Positions 1 through 7,345 of a DNA stretch of 20,243 bases are shown here, one piece after another. The stretch is taken from the IMG/VR virus record IMGVR_UViG_3300005528_000262, positions 1-20,243 of that record, one strand, 5' to 3'. The notes under the pieces were generated by a model. It did not search any database. It was given only the letters and a program-made list of their open reading frames with translations, and was not told the DNA's origin. The DNA comes from a virus. The position numbers were made by a program, and so were the translations under genes. Positions within the stretch are counted from its first letter, which is position 1; every line of letters starts with the position of its first letter.

Positions 1-1154
1 CCGCCAGTGGTCTGTGCGCGATCTACCATCTGCTCGAACACATCTGCCTTTGCGTTGCGACTCCACAAATTCCTAGCAGTGCGAAGTTCTCCAATTCCGG
101 CTTGATTACCAGCAACAAGGTCAGGAGCACCTAGATTGTTTACATACCTATCAATTTGACCAACAATAATCCGTCCTAGCCTACGTTCATCTCGTTCATT
201 TGATGCCGCCGCACCAGACGCAACACGGCGAAGGATTTCAAGCTCATCCAATGTTCGTGGTTGCTGCCCTTCTTGTTGCAGTCTATTCAATACTGCTGCA
301 ACACGAGGATGCAAACCAGCATCAAACCCAGCATTTGTTACTTGCTGGGTGATGCCTTGCACAGCATTCTGCAAACTATTAGGCGAAACAATCACACCGG
401 CTTGCGTTGCTCGATCATATGCGTTTTGCGATTCTGTACGAACAGCGGCACGAGTCGGGGCAACCTCTTGCTCGCCCCTTCTGGCGCCAACAGCACCTCC
501 AGTCAGCATACTGGCAATCATTCCGGCGACTGGCGACTCCGTAACCTCGCCAACTGCTTCACCAACAGGAGCGGCGACCCCACCGGCAACAATTTGTGCG
601 GACGGTTGAGCAGCAGCAACTCGAGCAACCTCTCGGCCCGTTGGAGTGATAGCAGTGGTTGCAAGCCTTGCAGCACCAGGGATCTGTGCAATTGGAGCCG
701 CAACACCACCGCCAGCAGCTTGAATCATTTGCTCAGGCAATGTCTCAGCTTTTGGCAAACCAATCATCGTCCCAAGCGACTCGATGCCCTGCATTGGCGT
801 TGGAATTTGATATTTCTGCGGGGCAATCATGTTGTAAAGCTGCGTAAGTGCCTCAGCCGCAGGAACAGCAAGACTTCCAGCAAGCATACCGGGAGTGCCA
901 AACGGAGCACCAATCGCTGCACCAGCAGCAATAGGCAATGCTCCTCGCGCTGCAAGACCAGGAATGCGACCTGCACGTTCTAGCGTTGGCCTGCCAGCAG
1001 TTGCTGCGTCAAGGATTTCTGTTGGAGACGCCCCGGTTTTAATTGACTCTGTTACTTTCGACGATAGGTTGTTGTCGGTAATAAACTGGACAATTTCAGC
1101 GTCCGAGTAACCTTGAGCCCGAGCAGAGGAAATCTTTTCTGACAAACTAGCCAT
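1..1154 (-). CDS. large internal virion / ejection protein, 3' part missing
   Basis: The frame is open from an ATG at 1154 to the left window edge (384 full codons, no stop), so the C-terminus lies outside. The start is set by a near-perfect GGAGG five bases upstream; the preceding gene's TAA stop sits inside the spacer. The N-terminus reads MASLSEKISSARAQGYSD, then AEIVQFI, an amphipathic 'AGYSD-EI' helix pattern I associate with very large phage internal proteins. Residues 65-105 are rich in Ala and Gly and could enter membranes, followed by Pro/Ala linkers and, from about residue 245, a charged helical region. No catalytic motif (for example transglycosylase) is visible in this part. It is the last of four Ala/Gly/Gln-rich genes after the tail genes, where short-tailed phages encode proteins ejected with the DNA. 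The role is inferred from position and composition; coding status is secure. Confidence 0.72.
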   Translation of the reverse strand, partial: MASLSEKISSARAQGYSDAEIVQFITDNNLSSKVTESIKTGASPTEILDAATAGRPTLERAGRIPGLAARGALPIAAGAAIGAPFGTPGMLAGSLAVPAAEALTQLYNMIAPQKYQIPTPMQGIESLGTMIGLPKAETLPEQMIQAAGGGVAAPIAQIPGAARLATTAITPTGREVARVAAAQPSAQIVAGGVAAPVGEAVGEVTESPVAGMIASMLTGGAVGARRGEQEVAPTRAAVRTESQNAYDRATQAGVIVSPNSLQNAVQGITQQVTNAGFDAGLHPRVAAVLNRLQQEGQQPRTLDELEILRRVASGAAASNERDERRLGRIIVGQIDRYVNNLGAPDLVAGNQAGIGELRTARNLWSRNAKADVFEQMVDRAQTTG

Positions 1155-1156
1155 GA

Positions 1157-2770
1157 TTACCTCCAAATTTCACGCAAAGACCTACGCTTCTCAGGCTCAA
1201 CAACAACTCTTGTTTCAAACACTGTGCTTAGCGTTCTGTTTGGGCCGAAATCAGATTCATACGAATTACGCAGCAACCCTAGACTCTCGTCTGACACAAC
1301 AATAAGTTGCCTAAGTTGTTCTCGGATAGCGTCAAAACTTTGCGACTGGCTGAGGTTCGCTTGAATATTTTCAAACCTAGCACCCTCTCGTTCTGTTACG
1401 CCGCCAACCCCTGAGCCTGATGGAGATGCGTTCCTAAGTGCTTGCAATCCAGCTGTGAAAGACCGATTACGGAGATTTTCAAGTTGAGCAGCAGCGTCAG
1501 CAGCCGCCGAACCTTTGACTGCTGCCATCATTTCGCCACCCAAACCGACCGCTTGTCTCAACCCTTGCTCATTGTTAAGCAGTTTTTGAGCGGTATCACG
1601 CAAATCTCTAATGTCTCGGACAGATTGAACCGTAGCACCCAACACTTTTGGCTGAGCGGCTTTGAGTTCATTCCTAAATTTAAGCGGAACACTCAGGTTG
1701 CTTACGGAAGGGTTATCAACACTTGCTTGAACGAATGCAGGCTCGCCAGCAACCGGTTGAGCCACTGCTGACGGTACAGGCTGAGCCACCGCAGGAGCAG
1801 CTTGAGCAGGAGCAGCAACTTGAGCAGGAGCGCCGCCCAATACTCTACGTCCAAGTGAACGAATCTCTCCGGTAAGGTCTTGCCCAGTTTCTGCTTTGAT
1901 TGCTTCAGCTTTCAGTGCCAAATCCATCAATTGTGCTGGACTAGGTTGCTGTTGGAAATTAAACGCTTCTGACAATTGTTCAGGGCTGAGATTTGTGGTC
2001 TTGCCAAAATTGACTTGGGCGTAAATCAACCCAGAGTCAGCCAACTTCGGCGCAGTAGAAGCAGTCCACACAACCTTTGGCTCGGCCCTGCCAGTTGGAT
2101 CGACTTGAATGACAGTCCCATCAGGAAGTTTTTCAAATTTAAACTTTCCTGCGCCAGCGGCAACTTCTTGCAATGCGCCAGTCGGAGTGCGCTCAAACAA
2201 CCGTTCTTCGGCGCCGAGTTTGATTTGTTCTGGAGCAGTAAATTTGCGGAATGTTTCTAGTGCAGGCAAGATTTTAGCGGCAACACTAGGAGCGCGAGTC
2301 AACAAGGCTTGCAGAACATTGGGGTCGATCTGCGGTTGACCCGTTTGCATAGCAGCGCCAGGAAGTAGGTTGCCTTCATCATCCCGCATCGGGAATGCAG
2401 TGCGCTCACCGTAAATGGTAGGAGCCTGCGCTCCGGCACGAAGGATCTGCGGCATCAACGATCTTGCTGCTTCTTGCTCTTGCAATGCTCGCTGTTGCTC
2501 TGCCAGCTTCTGCGCGATCTGCTGTTCTTGCAGCCGCTGAGCATAGACGTTCTGCGCCATCTGCTGACCAGTCGCCAACCCCTGCGCGATACCAGCACCG
2601 AGACTCGGCCTAGTAGTTGACGGGGCTGCGGCTTGCAACAACCCCATGCCGATACCAAGCAAACCCTGTCGCTGGGCTTGTTGCTGAAGTAGATTAGCCT
2701 GCTCCTGCCCTAACAGACCGGGAAAGTAGGACGGTGCTTGCGGGAACAACTGAGCGAGAATTTCATCCAT
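1157..2770 (-). CDS. probable internal virion / ejection protein (537 aa)
   Basis: The start chosen is the ATG at 2770 (MDEILAQLFPQAP), one base after the preceding gene's stop. An in-frame alternative at 2833 would overlap that gene by 62 bases and adds a cysteine-rich stretch unlike the rest. Visible parts are an N-terminal Gln-rich helical region (about residues 20-105), with a likely coiled coil near 78-100. A low-complexity Ala/Pro/Gln/Val linker follows at about 330-365. The helical C-terminal part contains GGVTEREGARFENIQANL, a pattern I associate with phage internal/DNA-transfer proteins. There is no signal peptide and no enzyme motif. It is compatible with a protein packed in the capsid and delivered through the tail; that role comes from context, not from a recognised family. 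Confidence 0.72.
   Translation of the reverse strand: MDEILAQLFPQAPSYFPGLLGQEQANLLQQQAQRQGLLGIGMGLLQAAAPSTTRPSLGAGIAQGLATGQQMAQNVYAQRLQEQQIAQKLAEQQRALQEQEAARSLMPQILRAGAQAPTIYGERTAFPMRDDEGNLLPGAAMQTGQPQIDPNVLQALLTRAPSVAAKILPALETFRKFTAPEQIKLGAEERLFERTPTGALQEVAAGAGKFKFEKLPDGTVIQVDPTGRAEPKVVWTASTAPKLADSGLIYAQVNFGKTTNLSPEQLSEAFNFQQQPSPAQLMDLALKAEAIKAETGQDLTGEIRSLGRRVLGGAPAQVAAPAQAAPAVAQPVPSAVAQPVAGEPAFVQASVDNPSVSNLSVPLKFRNELKAAQPKVLGATVQSVRDIRDLRDTAQKLLNNEQGLRQAVGLGGEMMAAVKGSAAADAAAQLENLRNRSFTAGLQALRNASPSGSGVGGVTEREGARFENIQANLSQSQSFDAIREQLRQLIVVSDESLGLLRNSYESDFGPNRTLSTVFETRVVVEPEKRRSLREIWR
1159..1164 (-). promoter_or_regulatory. strong Shine-Dalgarno site (GGAGGT) for the edge-truncated ejection gene
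   Basis: On the minus strand the bases read GGAGGTAATCATG. The site is close to ideal in sequence and spacing, and it contains the TAA stop of the upstream gene, which suggests coupled translation. It fixes the start at 1154. Confidence 0.8.
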
Positions 2771-2771
2771 G

Positions 2772-3410
2772 TCACAACAGCGAAAGTCGCCGCCTCTCAG
2801 TAAGTTTAGGTTCCAACAAACTAGCAAGACCACCGTAGTTGACTGCCTGGGGCTGTCCTCTGCGGATTCCTGGTGCCTGCATCGCGGCTCGAGGCTGAGC
2901 CTGACGCAGCATATTCATTGCACCGCCGAGTGATGGCATACCACCACGCATCATGATGTCCTTTGCTTGCGCCTTTGCAAGTTCTTTCCCTGCTGCTTCC
3001 TCGTATCCAATCATTCCACCAAATGGACTATACATAGACGAGCCAGATGCCCCAGAGCCAATGCCAGTGTAGTCACCACCCATTGAGGCTCGTGCGATTG
3101 CCTCATTGTTAAACACCGGGATCGTTTCCGCTGCCGGATAAGCATTCACGGGAACCACATCAACCGGCATCAACCCGGACGGACCCATTGGCTGGTTTGC
3201 AAGAAACGCTGGCATAGCGTCAGCCGCCATTGCTCCTTCTGCCGCCCCTAGCGCACCGGCTTCCGCTGCTCCCGCCGCACCCGCTCCACCCAACAAAGCG
3301 CCGGCCCCGCCGCCTAGTGCAGCACCCATCATGGCACCCTTCATCGGGTCATCCCTGTTGAGCGCAGCACCAGCGACCGCACCCATAATGATCGGTTCCA
3401 TTCCACTCAT
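2772..3410 (-). CDS. glycine-zipper-rich probable ejection protein (212 aa)
   Basis: The start MSGMEPIIMGAVAG overlaps the upstream stop in an ATGA junction. Residues 8-60 are almost entirely Gly, Ala, Met and Leu, with GxxxG spacing (for example GGGAGALLGGAGAAG). This is a glycine-zipper pattern typical of membrane-inserting or oligomerising helices. The middle is Pro/Gly/Ser rich. The C-terminus is basic (LTERRRLSLL). There is no conventional signal peptide. It lies between two other ejection-type genes, so a role in forming a DNA conduit across the host envelope is a reasonable inference. It could instead be a structural internal head protein. No specific family is recognised. Confidence 0.66.
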   Translation of the reverse strand: MSGMEPIIMGAVAGAALNRDDPMKGAMMGAALGGGAGALLGGAGAAGAAEAGALGAAEGAMAADAMPAFLANQPMGPSGLMPVDVVPVNAYPAAETIPVFNNEAIARASMGGDYTGIGSGASGSSMYSPFGGMIGYEEAAGKELAKAQAKDIMMRGGMPSLGGAMNMLRQAQPRAAMQAPGIRRGQPQAVNYGGLASLLEPKLTERRRLSLL

Positions 3411-4249
3411 GGTCGGCTCCCAAATCCACCCAACAGACCGCCAGCAGCAGCACCAGCACCACCGTATCCCTGCGGAGCACCGAGAGCGTAGCCAGCAGCA
3501 GCACCGCCCAGCGCACCAAGCAGCGGATTACCGATTACTGGTTGAGTCGCCATCATCCCTGACGGGGCGCCATACACAGACCCGAGAAAGCTCTGCAAGG
3601 CTTGATAGGGTGCCAGTTGCCCGTAATTGAATCGAGCAATGTCTGCTGCCATCTGCCGCTGTTGATAGTCCTCCGACATCGCCCCGACGTTAGCAAGCCT
3701 CTGGATGTCACCGTATTGAGTCTCAGCCATCGCAGGAGCACGAGTCGCTGCGGCTTCTTGCATGGATCGCTCACGAGCGTAGTTTTCGTAAGCCAGCTTC
3801 CCAGCAATATCCGACAGACCCGTCGCAAGCGCACCTTCTGCTCGACCTTCCATTTGACCCATCGCACCTGACCCGTATCGGCCAGCAGACGATGCAGCAG
3901 ACCTAGCGCGGTTGATAGCATCGATGTACGTCTGTTCAACGGGTCGTGCAGCCGCTTGGAAGGCTCCTTGGAAGAACGGAGACCCCCCAAGGTACTGCCC
4001 CCCTACCGTTGCCTGTTGCTGGCCTAGCGCGGCTTGTGTGAGCGGAGAACCCATCCTCGCACGATCAGCCGCGGCTTGCATGGCTTCCGTAGTATAAGCA
4101 CTCGGCCCGACATAGGTCTGACCGGGGTAATACTGCGGCTGTTGACCTTGATACAGCCGTTGAGCCTCGCTCAGACCGTAAGCAACGTAAGGTTGCAACG
4201 TCGGATCAAGCTCCGTCCGACTGACTGTTTGACCACCACCACCTGCCAT
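3407..4249 (-). CDS. probable internal virion / ejection protein (280 aa)
   Basis: The ATG at 4249 has a good SD (AGAGGTG, four bases upstream). The protein begins MAGGGGQTVSRTELDPTLQP and continues through Tyr/Gln-rich segments (QGQQPQYYPGQTYVGPS). A long Ala/Arg/Gln-rich helical middle follows (about 75-215). The C-terminal 50 residues are very Gly/Ala rich (GNPLLGALGGAAAGYALG onward). Proteins with this 'TELDP...P(Y/F)' opening and glycine tail recur downstream of tail genes in short-tailed phages and are usually called internal or DNA-ejection proteins. Its stop overlaps the next start by four bases, indicating coupled translation. No enzymatic residues can be named. Confidence 0.72.
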   Translation of the reverse strand: MAGGGGQTVSRTELDPTLQPYVAYGLSEAQRLYQGQQPQYYPGQTYVGPSAYTTEAMQAAADRARMGSPLTQAALGQQQATVGGQYLGGSPFFQGAFQAAARPVEQTYIDAINRARSAASSAGRYGSGAMGQMEGRAEGALATGLSDIAGKLAYENYARERSMQEAAATRAPAMAETQYGDIQRLANVGAMSEDYQQRQMAADIARFNYGQLAPYQALQSFLGSVYGAPSGMMATQPVIGNPLLGALGGAAAGYALGAPQGYGGAGAAAGGLLGGFGSRP

Positions 4250-4250
4250 G

Positions 4251-4628
4251 TCACACCTCTGCTATCCACTTTCGCGGACGAAATCCGTACTTTTTAGCCA
4301 CCCGCTGCCAGCCAGGACGATTAGAGTCAAACGATATTTTACGCGCTCCACCCTGTCTGGCAATCGCAAATAATTCAGCCATCCCGTCATCCATCATCCA
4401 CGCACCCCAACCGCACCAAACATGAAGCGTATCGCCCTGCGGTTGAACTACTCCAAACCCATCCCCCAGCAGAAACAACATCGATCTTCCAGCGAAACAG
4501 TCAGCGTAAACATCCTCTGGAATCCAAGGCTCGTTACTTGCCTCTTTAACCTCCAACAACCCAGGTCTAACTTGATCCCAGACTGACCGCAATTCCTCCG
4601 GTTTTACGTACCTAGCCAAGTACGACAT
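4251..4628 (-). CDS. GNAT-like small protein, possibly T7 gp13-type internal virion protein (125 aa)
   Basis: I chose the ATG at 4628 (MSYLARYVKPEELRSVWDQV). The frame extends to 4802, but the extra 58 residues are Arg/Ser/Thr rich and lie wholly inside the preceding gene. The protein has a helical start, IPEDVYADCFAGRSMLFLL, a strand-like GFGVVQPQGDTLHVWCGWG segment, and a C-terminal WQRVAKKYGFRPRKWIAEV. The last resembles the 'A.k.GF' end of GNAT acetyltransferases. Phages carry GNAT-like proteins at this locus (T7 internal virion protein A is one example). A clear acetyl-CoA pyrophosphate loop (Q/RxxGxG/A) is not visible, so it may be a non-catalytic fold. It overlaps the upstream gene by 17 bases and lacks a strong SD. 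Confidence 0.6.
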   Translation of the reverse strand: MSYLARYVKPEELRSVWDQVRPGLLEVKEASNEPWIPEDVYADCFAGRSMLFLLGDGFGVVQPQGDTLHVWCGWGAWMMDDGMAELFAIARQGGARKISFDSNRPGWQRVAKKYGFRPRKWIAEV

Positions 4629-5394
4629 AACGATAGGTTTTGTCCGCTGTTGCGTTTGCAAAGTGGTTGACTGTGCATTCGCCCTGTAGTTGATTGGATG
4701 CGTAAATGTCAGACGAGGATGACTCGTCCACCTTGTTGATCGTGACAATCGCGCTCGGAGTTGACGGTCGTGTCGGACTTGTCTGCGCTGGCAACTGCTC
4801 AAGCGTCACATTCGTTGAAGTTGTCGCCCACATGATCTGGACGTAATCGCCTGCCGCCAGTTGGATGTAGTAGTTAAGCGCAGCAATCAGGTGACCGTCC
4901 GTCCCGCCATGACTGTTGGGGACTGAAAACTTACTGTTCGACCCAGCAACATCAGTACCGTTCTTGCGAAACCAAACGTCTACGTCTTGGATTGAAACAC
5001 TGGCGTTGGCAAACTGGAACGAGAACTGGATGTCGTAGATACCAGCAGACCTAACAGTAATCTGCGAGTTGCTGACAATCGCAACACCAACGGCAAAGTC
5101 CGTCGTGTTCAACGTAACAGCATAGGCTGCGGTAGTGCTTGCCGCTGTTTGGTCTGTAGTGTCTTGAAACGCCCCGTAAGGCACTGCGTCTGCTATGGCA
5201 GCAGCAGAGTAGGGGACGAACAGAATAATGCTGTCAGGACTGATCCTGGCGTCATACAGGGTTGTTGTAGTAGCGTTGCCGGTCGCAAGAGTAAGCAGCC
5301 CGACAGAGTTGACCTTGCCGTCAAGAATCCGGTTGACGATTTCGGCAGTCTCTCGCGGATTGCCACCCTGTTGAGGTAGCCGACGAAACATCAT
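4612..5394 (-). CDS. tail-associated protein with TNF/C1q-like jelly-roll domain (260 aa)
   Basis: It starts at the ATG pair 5394/5391 (MMFRRLPQQGG), overlapping the nozzle gene by four bases. Residues 1-75 form a conserved-looking lead segment (NPRETAEIVNRILDGK), often seen before phage tail or spike domains. About residues 100-220 look like a beta jelly roll of the TNF/C1q type. Pointers are the strand patterns VRSAGIYDIQFSFQF, DVDVWFRKNGTDV, then LAAGDYVQIMWATTSTNVTL. The C-terminus adds a short region ending TYRYVVLG. Such jelly rolls serve as trimeric tips or decorations in phage tails. Its place directly after the nozzle supports a tail-end role. The domain call is by eye and would need profile comparison. 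Confidence 0.66.
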   Translation of the reverse strand: MMFRRLPQQGGNPRETAEIVNRILDGKVNSVGLLTLATGNATTTTLYDARISPDSIILFVPYSAAAIADAVPYGAFQDTTDQTAASTTAAYAVTLNTTDFAVGVAIVSNSQITVRSAGIYDIQFSFQFANASVSIQDVDVWFRKNGTDVAGSNSKFSVPNSHGGTDGHLIAALNYYIQLAAGDYVQIMWATTSTNVTLEQLPAQTSPTRPSTPSAIVTINKVDESSSSDIYASNQLQGECTVNHFANATADKTYRYVVLG

Positions 5395-7040
5395 CGACCC
5401 CCACAGGGAACGAGATCGAGATCAGTACCGACTAGGCTTGACCAGTTGCCAGTTGGTACAACAGACAAACGATGATACTTCCCGCGACTGCGTAGAGACA
5501 CGCGATTGTCAGAATCAGCAGCAACAGCACTCGCATAGCTGATGTTCCCGTCCAACCGTTTTCTTGACGCTATCGCAATGGTCGCTGATCCACCGTCAAT
5601 AATCGGCCTTGCAAGCGTTGCGAGAGTCTCAAGACCCTGCGCCTCAATATCGCCAGTCTGCAACTCAGCAGTAAGTGCCGAGCCGCCAAACGAAATGAGT
5701 TTAGCACCGCTCACTCCTCCAGCTAACAGCTTTCCACCCACCCAAATGCGAGAGTCTAGGCTTGCAGGAACAGTGTCCAGCGTCGGATACAAAGCACTCA
5801 AGGCTTCTAAGTCCGTTCCACTGGTGGCAATCGTCGAGATAAAGTTAGCAGTGGTGTCGCCGTGACTCCACTTATCGGTTGACCAGTTATAAACCAGCAA
5901 CTGCTTGTTGGCGAAGATGTCTGTAAAGCACCAGCTTACCGTCTTGTTGATCGGGTCTACCGCTGCCGACATCTGGTCAAATTTACCGGGATCGCAGATG
6001 TCGAAGAACCACCGATCTATCCGCTCACTCCCGATAGGCTTCGCCTGCTGACCGTCAGTCACATAGAAACCATCGTCAGATAAAAAGTAAGTCAGCGCCC
6101 CGTACCGCACGACAGAACGGGACTCATAACACCCAAGAGCAGAGGTGACGTTATCAAACTGGAAGAACAGCGGAGCGCCGACATACGTCATCCGTACAAC
6201 GGAGCGTTCCAGCAACACGATCCCAAACTCACCGCCAGTGATGCCGCGAATCTCGCCACCGTCTGGAATGTCCTGTGTGTCGGATTGGCTTGCAGCACCA
6301 GCAGTCCAGTCGGTCTCGTCGTTGATGTCCGACCAGTACACGCGATTGGGATAGGTCGAAGTCTTGCCTGCAACCACAAAGTCTCGGACGGTCGTTACAA
6401 ACTGTGCGGTCGGAGCAGCAGCAGCAAGGTCGGCAAAGTTAGACGATGATCCAACCGTCCATGATTGCAGTTTGTCTACACCGTTAGCCCCGATCACCTT
6501 CTGACCGAACTGCGTGAACGTCCAGAGAGTCGTTGCCGTGTACGTCGATGCAGTACGCGATACGTCCATCAGATACTTGTACGTTACCGCTGTGCCACCA
6601 GACGAGTACGCTGTGAACCCTGTTGAGTTCACCCCGTTCAGGCTGAAAGTATTCGCATCGATCCTGGTGATCGTGTAGGTATTGCCGTTCAATTGAGTCA
6701 TGCCGACAACACCGGAAATCGTCACCTGCACACCAGTGCGAAACCCGTGACCGGCAGACGTAATCACGCAAGGGTTAGCCTGCGTTGCTCCGGTAATCGT
6801 GACGCTTTTCGTCGGGAAATACCGCCAGAGATAGTTAGCACTTGCACCGAACAGAACAGTGTCAGCGACCCAGCGACCAACAAAACAAGTCAGAAGATTT
6901 TCGGTTGCAGCGTTGGAGAAATCGGCAGCAGCAGGCATCGGCCCGTAACCTACAAGCGTAGGCAGGACGTTCTTCGCCTCAACCAGACTGTCGGCAATAC
7001 CCGGACGGTCTGGCGTCCACTGACCGAAATTTACTCTCAT
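5391..7040 (-). CDS. tail nozzle / stabiliser protein, beta-propeller type, with E1-FCCH-like insert (549 aa)
   Basis: The N-terminus MRVNFGQWTPDRPGI and the VLPTLVGYGPMPA stretch match the start of nozzle proteins in SU10-like and related podoviruses, functionally akin to P22 gp10. The body is beta rich with repeating propeller-like blades: VYWSDINDETDW, IVLLERSVVRMTYVG, TYFLSDDGFYVTDG, VYNWSTDKWSHGDT. Residues 79-152 form an inserted Ig-like module, with ITGATQANPCVITSAGHGF, then NGNTYTITRIDANTFSL, resembling the E1-FCCH domain found in some phage tail proteins. The product would extend the portal-adaptor channel and close it after packaging. It overlaps both neighbours by four bases (ATGA). 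The nozzle identification is fairly strong; the insert's function is unknown. Confidence 0.82.
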   Translation of the reverse strand: MRVNFGQWTPDRPGIADSLVEAKNVLPTLVGYGPMPAAADFSNAATENLLTCFVGRWVADTVLFGASANYLWRYFPTKSVTITGATQANPCVITSAGHGFRTGVQVTISGVVGMTQLNGNTYTITRIDANTFSLNGVNSTGFTAYSSGGTAVTYKYLMDVSRTASTYTATTLWTFTQFGQKVIGANGVDKLQSWTVGSSSNFADLAAAAPTAQFVTTVRDFVVAGKTSTYPNRVYWSDINDETDWTAGAASQSDTQDIPDGGEIRGITGGEFGIVLLERSVVRMTYVGAPLFFQFDNVTSALGCYESRSVVRYGALTYFLSDDGFYVTDGQQAKPIGSERIDRWFFDICDPGKFDQMSAAVDPINKTVSWCFTDIFANKQLLVYNWSTDKWSHGDTTANFISTIATSGTDLEALSALYPTLDTVPASLDSRIWVGGKLLAGGVSGAKLISFGGSALTAELQTGDIEAQGLETLATLARPIIDGGSATIAIASRKRLDGNISYASAVAADSDNRVSLRSRGKYHRLSVVPTGNWSSLVGTDLDLVPCGGR

Positions 7041-7345
7041 GCCCAGGGTAGCGCCGGAGCCACAATCGGAGGATTCTTCTGGTTTTCGATCTGCTGAGCC
7101 ACCGCAGCTTCAGTGGCGTCCTTGTCAACCCCATTCGCCCAGATCCAGCCGAGCACTTGCTCTTGGGTCAGGCTGGCGTAGGGTGTGAAGGACTCAGGAT
7201 CAGGAGAAGGCAGCGAGCAGGTGGCGTAGACACGGCCTGTGAAGCCGTCCACCGTGTCCGAGCATTGCCAATGGGCGACGATGCAGACATCCGACAGATC
7301 GCCTTCTGATACTTTGCAGTCAAGCTGAGAGATGTTCCAGTTCAT
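7037..7345 (-). CDS. small fibre-associated protein, DUF7936-like (102 aa)
   Basis: It begins MNWNISQLDCKVSEGDLSDV, continues VCIVAHWQCSDTVDGFTGRV, and ends in a Pro/Ala-rich tail. The W-x-I-x-x-L start, HW strand and 'TGRVYATCSL' pattern recall a small protein commonly found right after fibre genes in tailed phages (I believe DUF7936). Residues 55-90 form a helical section (LTQEQVLGWIWANGVDKDA). Its start overlaps the S74 fibre stop by one base (TAATG) and its stop overlaps the nozzle start by four. It may help fibre assembly or be a minor tail component; no catalytic residue is evident. Coding status is secure, function is inferred from position. Confidence 0.65.
   Translation of the reverse strand: MNWNISQLDCKVSEGDLSDVCIVAHWQCSDTVDGFTGRVYATCSLPSPDPESFTPYASLTQEQVLGWIWANGVDKDATEAAVAQQIENQKNPPIVAPALPWA

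Noticed and set aside
261-983. 240-codon plus-strand open frame
   Set aside because: It is antisense to the continuous minus-strand ejection gene, has Ser/Arg/Asn/Cys-rich composition without domain pattern, and no other plus-strand gene exists nearby.
2771-2833. Start of the 537-residue ejection protein at 2833
   Set aside because: It overlaps the previous gene and adds a cysteine-rich stretch; the ATG at 2770 directly after the upstream stop fits the junction pattern.
4629-4802. N-terminal extension of the GNAT-like protein to 4802
   Set aside because: The extra 58 residues are basic and low-pattern and overlap the jelly-roll gene completely; the family-like sequence begins at the ATG at 4628.
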